A DNA stretch of 64,000 nt from Methylotenera_A sp046594885 (GTDB lineage: Bacteria; Pseudomonadota; Gammaproteobacteria; Burkholderiales; Methylophilaceae): positions 34,272 through 98,271 of the forward strand of contig JBKJRD010000014.1 of NCBI GenBank assembly GCA_046594885.1, in the 5' to 3' direction. This document shows positions 16,942-24,407 of the stretch, piece after piece. The notes beneath the pieces were generated by a model that did no database searches, was not told the DNA's origin, and saw nothing but the letters and a program-made list of their open reading frames with translations. Position 1 is the first letter of the stretch, and each line of letters begins with the position of its first letter. The position numbers and the translations under genes are program-made.

Positions 16942-18302
16942 TAGAAAAAACAAACACCGCGTTAGATAATCGTCTGTCTGAATTTAACGCGCTGTGTTTG
17001 ACAGTATTATTGTTTGGGGCATTGTTTTTTCTAGCTGCTTGTGGCGAAGTGGCTAGATTGCCTGCTTCTGCAGGTGTTGGTACAAACCCTGTTTTACCAG
17101 CACCTAACAAAGCACTTATTCCCACAGTCAATATTGCGCCAGCAAAGGGTTGGCCAGAAAAAACGCTGCCAACTGCTGTTACTGGCACGCGCGTAGCGGC
17201 TTTTGCAAAAGATTTAGACCATCCGCGCTGGATCACCGTATTGCCCAATGGAGATGTGCTAGTTGCGGAAACTAACGCGCCACCAAAACCTGAGGGTGCC
17301 AGTGGAGGAATAAGAGGCTGGGTAATGGGTTTGGTGATGAAGCGTGCTGGTGCTGGCGTGCCAAGTGCAAACCGCATTACCCTGTTACGTGATGCAGATG
17401 GCGATGGCGTGGCAGATGTACGGCTAGCGTTTTTAGAGGGCTTATCTTCACCTTTTGGTATGTCATTGATTGGTAACCACTTTTATGTAGCCAATGCCGA
17501 TGCGATTGTGCGATTTAATTATGCAGAAGGCGCTAAGCAAATAGATCAACCAGGTGAAAAAATGATTGATTTGCCTAGCGGCATTAATCATCATTGGACT
17601 AAAAACATGATTGCAAATGCCGATGGAAGCAAGCTGTATGTTACTGTGGGTTCAAATAGTAATGTTGCAGAAAATGGCATGGACATTGAGTTTGAACGTG
17701 CTGCAATTTGGGAAGTAGATGTAAAAACGGGACAGCATCGTATTTTTGCTTCGGGTTTGCGTAACCCAAACGGTTTAGCTTGGGAAAATAAATCCAAAAC
17801 TTTATTTACAGTGGTGAATGAGCGCGATGAAATTGGTAGCGATTTGGTGCCCGATTATTTAACTTCGGTTAAAGAGGGTGCGTTTTATGGCTGGCCTTAC
17901 AGCTATTATGGCCAAAATGTAGATGCGCGTGTGCAACCACAACAGCCAGATTTGGTGGCAAGTGCAGTGGTGCCTGATTATGCTTTGGGCGCACACACCG
18001 CATCATTAGGCCTTGCTGCATCTACTGGCAATACCTTGCCAGAACAATTTGCCAATGGCATGTTTGTAGGCCAACACGGTTCATGGAATCGTAAACCGCT
18101 GAGTGGCTATAAAGTGATTTTTGTTCCGTTTACAAATGGCAAGCCTACAGGTGCGCCAATTGACGTGTTAACAGGCTTTGTGAGTAAAGAAGGCAATGCT
18201 TATGGCAGGCCAGTGGGTGTTGCGCTAGATAAAAGTGGCGCTTTGTTGGTAGCCGATGATGTGGGCAATACGATTTGGCGCGTCACGGCGAGTACGCCCT
18301 AG
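16938..18302 (+). CDS. sorbosone dehydrogenase-like (PQQ/GSDH-type) lipoprotein
   Basis: The 454-aa protein has a hydrophobic N-terminal segment ending in lipobox FLAAC (Cys35). It then shows a six-bladed beta-propeller pattern typical of glucose/sorbosone dehydrogenases: LDHPRWITVLPNGDVLVAET, DADGDGVAD, GLRNPNGLAWE, NERDEIGSDLVPDYLTSV, QHGSWNRKPLSGYKV and GRPVGVALDKSGALLVADD. Family members oxidise sugars or sugar-like alcohols with PQQ in the periplasm; the substrate here is unknown. Translation is coupled to DUF3309 by the ATGA overlap. Confidence 0.88.
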   Translation: MIEKTNTALDNRLSEFNALCLTVLLFGALFFLAACGEVARLPASAGVGTNPVLPAPNKALIPTVNIAPAKGWPEKTLPTAVTGTRVAAFAKDLDHPRWITVLPNGDVLVAETNAPPKPEGASGGIRGWVMGLVMKRAGAGVPSANRITLLRDADGDGVADVRLAFLEGLSSPFGMSLIGNHFYVANADAIVRFNYAEGAKQIDQPGEKMIDLPSGINHHWTKNMIANADGSKLYVTVGSNSNVAENGMDIEFERAAIWEVDVKTGQHRIFASGLRNPNGLAWENKSKTLFTVVNERDEIGSDLVPDYLTSVKEGAFYGWPYSYYGQNVDARVQPQQPDLVASAVVPDYALGAHTASLGLAASTGNTLPEQFANGMFVGQHGSWNRKPLSGYKVIFVPFTNGKPTGAPIDVLTGFVSKEGNAYGRPVGVALDKSGALLVADDVGNTIWRVTASTP

Positions 18303-18368
18303 ATTACTTTTTTTGCTATAAAATACAGTTAGGTTGCGTGAATATCGATTAATCTTAACGGAAAAATA

Positions 18369-18785
18369 ATGCCCATTTTATTCAAGTTTTTACCCGCGTA
18401 TCTCGTTATTATGCTGGTTATGTTCGTGTTGGATATTGTGTGGTTGGGTACGATTGCGCGGCCAATGTATCAGCAAGGCATTGGCCATTTAATGGCACAA
18501 CAGCCTAATTTATTTTTTGCTGCGCTGTTTTATTTGGTTTATGCACTGGGTTTAATGTGGTTTGCGCTTTTGCCAAACCGTCATCATAGAGGGCTTAAAA
18601 GTACATTCGCCGCAGCAGCTAGTTTTGGATTTTTTGTGTATGCCAGTTACGATTTAACCAATTTAGCCATGCTAAAAGATTGGCCGTTAAAATTAGCTTT
18701 GATCGATATCACCTGGGGAACATGGTTAAGCGGCGTCAGTGCGACATTGGGGAAATGGGTGTTTAATCGCGTCAACCGCATTTAG
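18369..18785 (+). CDS. DUF2177 family membrane protein
   Basis: The 138-aa protein has four hydrophobic segments. The DUF2177 landmarks are present: LDIVWLGTIARPMYQQGIGHLM near the N-terminus, a central YASYDLTNLAMLKDWP, and IDITWGTWLSG towards the C-terminus. The function is unknown. It lies 66 bp after the sorbosone dehydrogenase-like gene on the same strand and converges with clsB, 20 bp away. Confidence 0.88.
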   Translation: MPILFKFLPAYLVIMLVMFVLDIVWLGTIARPMYQQGIGHLMAQQPNLFFAALFYLVYALGLMWFALLPNRHHRGLKSTFAAAASFGFFVYASYDLTNLAMLKDWPLKLALIDITWGTWLSGVSATLGKWVFNRVNRI

Positions 18786-18805
18786 CAGAAACAAATTGCC
18801 TTAGC

Positions 18806-19966
18806 TTAGCGCTCGTTAGAATAGCCAATCAGCCCTAAAAAACCGCGTACCAAAGCATATACAAACCATGAAATACAGCGTTTTGTTAAGCTGCTTTTGG
18901 TCCACTCATCTGCCGATACCTGATACGCATTGTTGCGGATAGATGCAATTATTTCTGTGCGCAATTCACTCGCAAACGCGCTATCTTGGACCACAATATT
19001 GGCTTCACGCGCCAACATCATACTAAACGGATCAATGTTAGATGAACCGACAGTTGCCCAGTAACTGTCAATGACCGCTACTTTGCAATGCATAAAACTT
19101 TGACGATACTCGAATATTTCAATATTATTTTTAAGAAAAACACTGTAAAAAGCATGCGTCGCAAACATTAAAAAATATTCCATGCGGCCTTGTAACAGTA
19201 ACTCAATTTTAACGCCACGTTTGGCGGCTTTAATGAGCGCTTGTCTAAAACGTCTGCCTGGAATAAAGTAGGCGTTAGCGATTATAATTTCAAACTTTGC
19301 CGCATGAATCGCAGTGAGATAAGCTTTCTCTATATCCCGTCTATGCAGCAGATTATCGCGTAATACAAAAGCCGCTTTAACGCCTTTTTTGATGCTTTTT
19401 TGGGTGTTAAGTAGGCTTTTGCTTTTCCCAACATTTGGGCTTTTTAAATGCGTAATCGCTATTCTGCGCCATAATTTTTGCGCACTTTCTGTCATGCTGG
19501 GCACTAAAGCGCCTTCAACTTTCACCGCGTAATCAAGCCTTGGCGGCATATTGTTCGGAACATTATTGTCATCAATAATATTAATGCCGCCCACAAAGCC
19601 GATTTGATTATCAATCACCGCAATTTTACGATGCAAACGGCGTAAGCGATTTTTTTTGAGTGTCCAAGGCGAAACCTTAGGCCGATAAAACATGATTTGC
19701 ACGCCTGCTTGTTTAAGCGCTTTTACAAAATCTCTGGGCATATTTTTACAGCCAAAACCATCTAGCAATACGCGCACAATAACGCCACGTTGCGCCGCGG
19801 CTTTTAACGCATCGGCAATTTGAATACCGGCCGCATCTGACTCAAATATATAACTTTGTAAATAAACGCTTTGCTTGGCCTGTGTTATGGCTTTAGCCAG
19901 CGCAGGAAAAAACGCTGTGCCATTGCGCAGGAGCTCAATATGGTTGCCAGCAACAAAGTTAATCAT
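18806..19966 (-). CDS. clsB: cardiolipin synthase B-like phospholipase D protein
   Basis: The 386-aa protein has two HKD motifs, HRKIAVIDN (His112) and HCKVAVIDS (His293), each followed by a GG-x-N or GSSN segment. There is no N-terminal membrane pair; a hydrophobic patch lies at the C-terminus (WFVYALVRGFLGLIGY). Length and layout match E. coli ClsB (YbhO). The upstream neighbour is a YbhP-like gene 9 bp away, the same pair as ybhP-clsB in E. coli. The product should make cardiolipin or phosphatidylglycerol from existing phospholipids at the inner membrane. Confidence 0.9.
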   Translation of the reverse strand: MINFVAGNHIELLRNGTAFFPALAKAITQAKQSVYLQSYIFESDAAGIQIADALKAAAQRGVIVRVLLDGFGCKNMPRDFVKALKQAGVQIMFYRPKVSPWTLKKNRLRRLHRKIAVIDNQIGFVGGINIIDDNNVPNNMPPRLDYAVKVEGALVPSMTESAQKLWRRIAITHLKSPNVGKSKSLLNTQKSIKKGVKAAFVLRDNLLHRRDIEKAYLTAIHAAKFEIIIANAYFIPGRRFRQALIKAAKRGVKIELLLQGRMEYFLMFATHAFYSVFLKNNIEIFEYRQSFMHCKVAVIDSYWATVGSSNIDPFSMMLAREANIVVQDSAFASELRTEIIASIRNNAYQVSADEWTKSSLTKRCISWFVYALVRGFLGLIGYSNER

Positions 19967-19975
19967 AAAAGAGTG

Positions 19976-20728
19976 TTAAGTTTTGAGTAACGAAGTGGTT
20001 AATATGGCATGATCAGACACTTTTACAAAGCGTGAGCCAGCATGTACTTGTACGTGCTTAATCTGAAAGCCGCGCACGTAGATGCGATCTAAGCGTAACA
20101 TAGGCAACCACGAAGGAAATGAGCGTGCCGATTTGCCAGCATGTTGCTCGAACACTTCTTTAAGATGTAAGCGCGCTGCAAAAATGCGGCCTGCACGTGA
20201 GCTCCAATCATTAAAATCGCCAGCGATAATCAAAGGCGCATCTGCTGCAATATGCTGTTCAATATAATCTGCCACGGCATTGAGCTGTTGTTGCCGCCAC
20301 TGTGCAAATAAACCTAAATGGATGCAAACAGCGTGTAAAGGCACATCCCAATCGGGTATTTGGATTTCGCAATGCAACATGCCGCGCTTTTCTGATTTGT
20401 GCGCAGAGATATCCAAATTGGTGGTCTTGATTATCGGAAACTTTGACAGTAAAGCGTTACCATGATGGCCATCAGGATAGGCTGAGTTTTTGCCGTAAGC
20501 AAACTCTGACCAAATACTATCTGCTAAAAACTCCACCTGGCCCGAAACAGGCCATGCGGAAAAACGCTTGCTATGCAATAAATGCTCATCTTGTACTTCT
20601 TGTAGAAAAATCACGTCGGCATGTAAATGCCGTAATAAATCGCGTTGCTTATGCAGTGAAAAATGGGCGTTAAAGTGACTAAAACCTTTGTGTATGTTGA
20701 AGGTGGCAATGCGTAGGGTGTTTGACAA
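19976..20728 (-). CDS. endonuclease/exonuclease/phosphatase family protein, YbhP-like
   Basis: The 250-aa protein has the metal-dependent EEP fold motifs: FNIHKG near the start, FLQEVQDE (catalytic Glu), AGDFNDW (Asp/Asn) and the C-terminal VSDHAIL (Asp-His). The substrate is not known; relatives cleave nucleic acids or phosphoesters, including lipid headgroups. It forms a two-gene operon with clsB, which hints at a phospholipid link. Confidence 0.87.
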   Translation of the reverse strand: MSNTLRIATFNIHKGFSHFNAHFSLHKQRDLLRHLHADVIFLQEVQDEHLLHSKRFSAWPVSGQVEFLADSIWSEFAYGKNSAYPDGHHGNALLSKFPIIKTTNLDISAHKSEKRGMLHCEIQIPDWDVPLHAVCIHLGLFAQWRQQQLNAVADYIEQHIAADAPLIIAGDFNDWSSRAGRIFAARLHLKEVFEQHAGKSARSFPSWLPMLRLDRIYVRGFQIKHVQVHAGSRFVKVSDHAILTTSLLKT

Positions 20729-20847
20729 ATTGAGCTCATTTATTTAGATAGTTTAAATCGCTTGTTTCTAGGATGCTAACTATATGATAGCAATAATGCG
20801 GCAAACAATTATAGGCATTAATTGTATGATTTTAAGGGTTAAGTCTG

Positions 20848-20865
20848 TGTACGATAGCGCACAGC
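20848..20865 (+). promoter_or_regulatory. palindromic operator-like motif, copy 4 (upstream of the Crp/Fnr gene)
   Basis: TGTACGATAGCGCACAGC, extended by CTG on the left, forms the clearest palindrome of the set (GTACG-ATAG-CGCAC flanked by TGT and ACA). It lies 149 bp before the Crp/Fnr gene and 119 bp from the start of the divergent ybhP-clsB pair. A TTATAA about 10 bp downstream could be a -10 box. Autoregulation is a reasonable inference. Confidence 0.55.
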
Positions 20866-21014
20866 GCACAACGGATTATAAAGCTAAAGTGTGTCAACTG
20901 ATGTTAATCCATTTTACAGACGTAGGACAATGATGACATCACAATCCGCTAGTTCCTGATAAAAAATCACGACCTCAAAACGCATCATGGAATCCTCAAG
21001 AAAAGGGGAATGAT

Positions 21015-21842
21015 ATGGGCATCGTAGCGCAACAATTCAAACACAAAGCGGCTTCACCTCAGTACAACCAATTAACGGCAAATATGCACGAATATTTGCC
21101 GCATTTCAATCACCCTATGATTGAAATGCCGAATTCTTTACGTCATCAAAATCATTTATTAGCAGCCATGTCAGAACAAGAATGGCAGCAATTGCAACCT
21201 GATTTAGAAGCAGTAGATCTGAAGCTCAATCAGGTGCTGTATGAATCAGGCAAAGCACCAACTTATATGTACTTTCCTACTACGGCCATGGTTTCATTAT
21301 TGTATGTGACCCAAAGTGGCGCTTCGTCTGAAGTGGCGGTGGTGGGTAACGATGGTGTTGTGGGCGTTTCATTATTGCTAACTGGCAGCCAAACACCCAA
21401 CCAAGCTTTGGTGCAAAGTGCTGGCAAAGGCTACAGAATACGTGCCCAAGCTGCAAGAAATGCACTTAATCGCGGTGGTGCAATGCTCAATATTTTATTG
21501 CATTCATCGCAAGCGATGATCACGCAAATGACACAAAATGCGGTTTGCAATCGCCACCATTCTATTGATCAACAATTAAGTCGTCGCTTATTGCTGAGTT
21601 TGGATCGCTTGCCTTCTAACCAAATCGCCATGACGCATGAAATGCTGTCTTTTATGTTGGGTGTCAGGCGCGAAAGCATTACAGATTCTGCCCTCAAACT
21701 GCAAGAGGCGGGCATCATCAGTTACAAACGTGGCCAAATTACCGTGCTTAATCGTGAAGGTTTAGAGGCGCGCAGCTGTGAGTGTTACGCAATTGTGAAA
21801 AATGAACAGCAACGTTTACAAAAAATGTTATTTAATGCTTGA
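21015..21842 (+). CDS. Crp/Fnr family transcriptional regulator
   Basis: The 275-aa protein has a cyclic-nucleotide-binding-type beta roll at about residues 50-165 and a C-terminal winged helix-turn-helix at about 195-255 (IAMTHEMLSFMLGVRRESITDSALKLQEAGIISYKRG). It lacks the N-terminal Cys cluster of FNR, so it should not be an iron-sulfur oxygen sensor. The segment GNDGVVGVSLLLTG is typical of a Crp/Fnr subgroup common in betaproteobacteria and found near stress genes. AAAAGGGGAATGAT supplies the ribosome binding site. A palindromic operator-like motif precedes it. Confidence 0.88.
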   Translation: MGIVAQQFKHKAASPQYNQLTANMHEYLPHFNHPMIEMPNSLRHQNHLLAAMSEQEWQQLQPDLEAVDLKLNQVLYESGKAPTYMYFPTTAMVSLLYVTQSGASSEVAVVGNDGVVGVSLLLTGSQTPNQALVQSAGKGYRIRAQAARNALNRGGAMLNILLHSSQAMITQMTQNAVCNRHHSIDQQLSRRLLLSLDRLPSNQIAMTHEMLSFMLGVRRESITDSALKLQEAGIISYKRGQITVLNREGLEARSCECYAIVKNEQQRLQKMLFNA

Positions 21843-21968
21843 TGACTGAGTTTAGCGAGTGATGGGCTTATTAAGGCAGGCAATGATACGTTAAGCCATT
21901 ATTTGCAATAGAAATGCCTAATAAATACAGTATGATGGCGTTTTTAAACATCAAATAAAGCATTAAAC

Positions 21969-22988
21969 ATGGCGATTTTAATCACAGGCGGCGCAGGTTA
22001 TATTGGTTCACATACCTGCGTGCAAATGCTGGCGGCAGGGCAAGAAATTGTGGTGCTGGATAATTTATCCAACAGCTCAGCAGAGTCGCTTAAACGCGTT
22101 ACGCAAATTTCTGGCAAAAAATTCCCGTTTATTCAAGCCGATATTCGCGATAAAACCGCCCTGCGCGAAATTTTTAAAGGTCATGCAATTAGCGCAGTCA
22201 TTCACTTTGCAGGGCTTAAAGCGGTAGGTGAATCCGCCGAAAAACCGCAACTATATTACGATAATAACGTGGTTGGCAGCCTTAATTTGTTTGAGGTGAT
22301 GGCCGAACTTAACGCTAAAAACATTGTGTTTAGCTCATCAGCCACCGTGTATGGCGATCCACAATCAGTGCCCATTAAAGAAGATTTTCCACTTAGCGCG
22401 ACGAATCCTTATGGTCGTAGCAAGCTGATGATTGAAGATATTTTGCGCGATTTGCACAAAGCCGACAACACTTGGCGCATCGCTTTGCTGCGCTACTTTA
22501 ACCCAATTGGCGCGCATGATAGCGGCCTGATTGGCGAAGACCCCAATGGCATTCCTAATAATTTATTGCCTTATGTGGCGCAAGTAGCCGTGGGCCGTTT
22601 GGCCAAATTGCGCATATTTGGTAACGATTATGCAACGCATGACGGCACAGGCGTACGTGACTATATTCATGTGATGGATTTGGCAGATGGCCATGTGGCT
22701 GCCCTGGATTATTTGTCAAAAAATCAAGCTATGATGACGGTTAACTTAGGCACTGGCATTGGTTACAGTGTGCTAGACGTGGTACAAGCCTTTGCAAAAA
22801 CCAGCACAAAAAATATACCGTATGAAATATTACCCAGACGTATGGGCGATGTGGCCATTAACTATGCCGATGCAACAGTGGCTAAAACACTGTTAGGCTG
22901 GCAGGCAACCCGTAATTTAGACGATATGTGCCGCGATACTTGGCACTGGCAATCTAGCAACCCGAATGGGTTTGCAAAAAAAGTTTAG
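21969..22988 (+). CDS. galE: UDP-glucose 4-epimerase
   Basis: The 339-aa enzyme interconverts UDP-glucose and UDP-galactose for polysaccharide synthesis. It has the NAD-binding GGAGYIGSH (residues 7-15), the catalytic SSSATVYG segment and YGRSK (Tyr-x3-Lys), and the substrate segment RYFNPIGAH. Length matches E. coli GalE (338 aa). It stands alone; the convergent small gene overlaps its last 4 bases. Confidence 0.95.
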   Translation: MAILITGGAGYIGSHTCVQMLAAGQEIVVLDNLSNSSAESLKRVTQISGKKFPFIQADIRDKTALREIFKGHAISAVIHFAGLKAVGESAEKPQLYYDNNVVGSLNLFEVMAELNAKNIVFSSSATVYGDPQSVPIKEDFPLSATNPYGRSKLMIEDILRDLHKADNTWRIALLRYFNPIGAHDSGLIGEDPNGIPNNLLPYVAQVAVGRLAKLRIFGNDYATHDGTGVRDYIHVMDLADGHVAALDYLSKNQAMMTVNLGTGIGYSVLDVVQAFAKTSTKNIPYEILPRRMGDVAINYADATVAKTLLGWQATRNLDDMCRDTWHWQSSNPNGFAKKV

Positions 22989-23203
22989 TTGGCGCTGCAA
23001 TGCAAAATGCTAATTTGCAAATTGCGGTGCTCCACATTTAAACGCATAATGTCATCTATAGTTGTGGTGCCCACGCCAATGCTATGTAAACAGTCATCAT
23101 CCAATGCCTGCGTATCGCGATAGGCGTACGCATGTTCATCTAATGTATATGTGTTTTGGTCATGTTCTTCGCGCAATTCACGCAATCGATTCAATAATTT
23201 CAT
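22985..23203 (-). CDS. hypothetical small protein, 72 aa
   Basis: This acidic soluble protein opens with MKLLNRLRELREEHDQNTYT and has no signal, TM segment or known domain that I recognise. The gene overlaps the end of galE by 4 bp on the opposite strand. Upstream of its ATG the minus strand reads AAAATGAAATT-like AT-rich DNA without a strong ribosome binding site. I rate it as probable but not certain. Confidence 0.5.
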   Translation of the reverse strand: MKLLNRLRELREEHDQNTYTLDEHAYAYRDTQALDDDCLHSIGVGTTTIDDIMRLNVEHRNLQISILHCSAN

Positions 23204-23364
23204 TTTTAAATGCCTTAAACCATTATTTAAAAATGCATTATCGTTTTTGAATATGACAACTTGATTGTATTAATATGTCAATTTAATGCAATTGATAGTT
23301 AATTAAATAAGCTAAAATAGACGGCAGTCATCAGGCTAATAGGCTCAATTTACAAGGATATAGC

Positions 23365-23553
23365 ATGTCGGAAACAGAAAAACATTCAGCGCCAGCAGGC
23401 AACAGCATGTTGCTAAAACTAGAGCAATTAGTGGCTCATAGTTGTGCCTGTAAATTGCGTGAACATTGCCCTGATAAAACCAGCCCAGATTGCCTAAAAC
23501 ACCGCAATTTATATGCAGAAGCGATGCAGACGCACAACCATATTAATGGTTAA
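23365..23553 (+). CDS. small cysteine-containing protein, 62 aa
   Basis: The protein has four cysteines in its centre, spaced C-x-C-x5-C-x7-C (SCACKLREHC, PDC), which could hold a metal or form disulfides. There is no signal peptide. AAGGATATAGC precedes the ATG as ribosome binding site, and a TTGATA...TAAAAT promoter-like pair lies at 23292-23318 (15-bp spacer). I do not recognise a family. Confidence 0.6.
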   Translation: MSETEKHSAPAGNSMLLKLEQLVAHSCACKLREHCPDKTSPDCLKHRNLYAEAMQTHNHING

Positions 23554-23586
23554 TACAGTCTAATTTTAATCGATTCAGCTATTGCG

Positions 23587-24156
23587 TTAAAACAAAAGAG
23601 ATTGTACGTTTGGCTGCTTGTTAGCAACTTTGCACTGCACACTATCACCCAACTGTAATTCGCCACCCACTAACACTTTTGCATTCACGCCGCCGTGTCC
23701 ACGCATCGCGTTATAAGCGCCATTGCCTAAAGCAGTTTCCATTTTGCTGCAAGGTTCGCACGGGCCAGTGATTTCTAATACCACCTCGCCAATACACAAT
23801 TGCATAGGCTGGTCTCTAAACAAAGCTTTAGCAGCCAATAAATTGATGTTTGATACCACCAAATTACGCCTTAACCAAGCGGCATCTATTGGTTTGTTTA
23901 AAAAGGCCGCAATCACCGCAATATGCTCAGCTTGTATCAACGTCACTTGCCTATTCGAACCAAATGGATTGCGTGATTGCGATTTGAGCACCCTGTCGCC
24001 AATTAAGCCTTGACCAGCGATGGCTATCGCGCTATTAGCTTGCACACATGCAACGCCGCGCGCAGGGCGCAAATAAATGGCATCTAACTGGCCATTTTGA
24101 GCGAATTGCGCTATAAGCGTGCGCAAGTCTGAATTTGTTGCTGGTATTGTGGTCAT
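23587..24156 (-). CDS. MOSC domain protein
   Basis: I place the start at ATG 24156 (MTTIPATNSDLRTL; 189 aa). The longer frame to 24201 would run into the ribosome binding site of the divergent small gene. The protein shows MOSC landmarks: an N-terminal IYLRPARG segment, and GPCEPCSKMETALG followed by GHGGVNAKVL, the Cys and Arg/Gly-rich cofactor region. MOSC domains bind molybdenum cofactor-linked sulfur and serve metal-sulfur transfer or amidoxime-type reductions. Its exact substrate is unknown. Confidence 0.85.
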   Translation of the reverse strand: MTTIPATNSDLRTLIAQFAQNGQLDAIYLRPARGVACVQANSAIAIAGQGLIGDRVLKSQSRNPFGSNRQVTLIQAEHIAVIAAFLNKPIDAAWLRRNLVVSNINLLAAKALFRDQPMQLCIGEVVLEITGPCEPCSKMETALGNGAYNAMRGHGGVNAKVLVGGELQLGDSVQCKVANKQPNVQSLLF

Positions 24157-24186
24157 GATGCATGCTATTTTACAGAGGAAAAAGCC

Positions 24187-24351
24187 ATGCAACTTAACCA
24201 TTCAAATCAAACAGAAAAAAATGTACAGCTCAGCGCTATTGAAAACCAATTAAAAATCATTAATCAAAATCTGCTTAAGGTATTTTGGATAGTCGGTTTT
24301 TTTGCCTGTTTATATTTTGGCTTGATGATTTATTTCATGTTTTTGCGTTAA
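24187..24351 (+). CDS. small single-TM membrane protein, 54 aa
   Basis: An ATG at 24187 is preceded by GAGGAA at 6-bp spacing, one of the better ribosome binding sites in the region. The product has a polar N-terminal half ending in a possible amphipathic helix (LSAIENQLKIINQNLLKV), then one TM helix (FWIVGFFACLYFGLMIYFMF) and a single Arg at the end. The gene is divergent from the MOSC gene and precedes the exonuclease/GIY-YIG gene by 56 bp. The function is unknown. Confidence 0.65.
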   Translation: MQLNHSNQTEKNVQLSAIENQLKIINQNLLKVFWIVGFFACLYFGLMIYFMFLR

Positions 24352-24407
24352 TTCAAGCTACACTTTTACCTATTGGTCATATCAAACATCATTTTTTGGT
24401 TTAACAC

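Noticed and set aside
16802..17377. 191-aa minus-strand frame opposite the sorbosone dehydrogenase-like gene
   Set aside because: It lies wholly antisense to DUF3309 and a gene with clear family motifs, has no recognisable domain and shows composition typical of a shadow frame.
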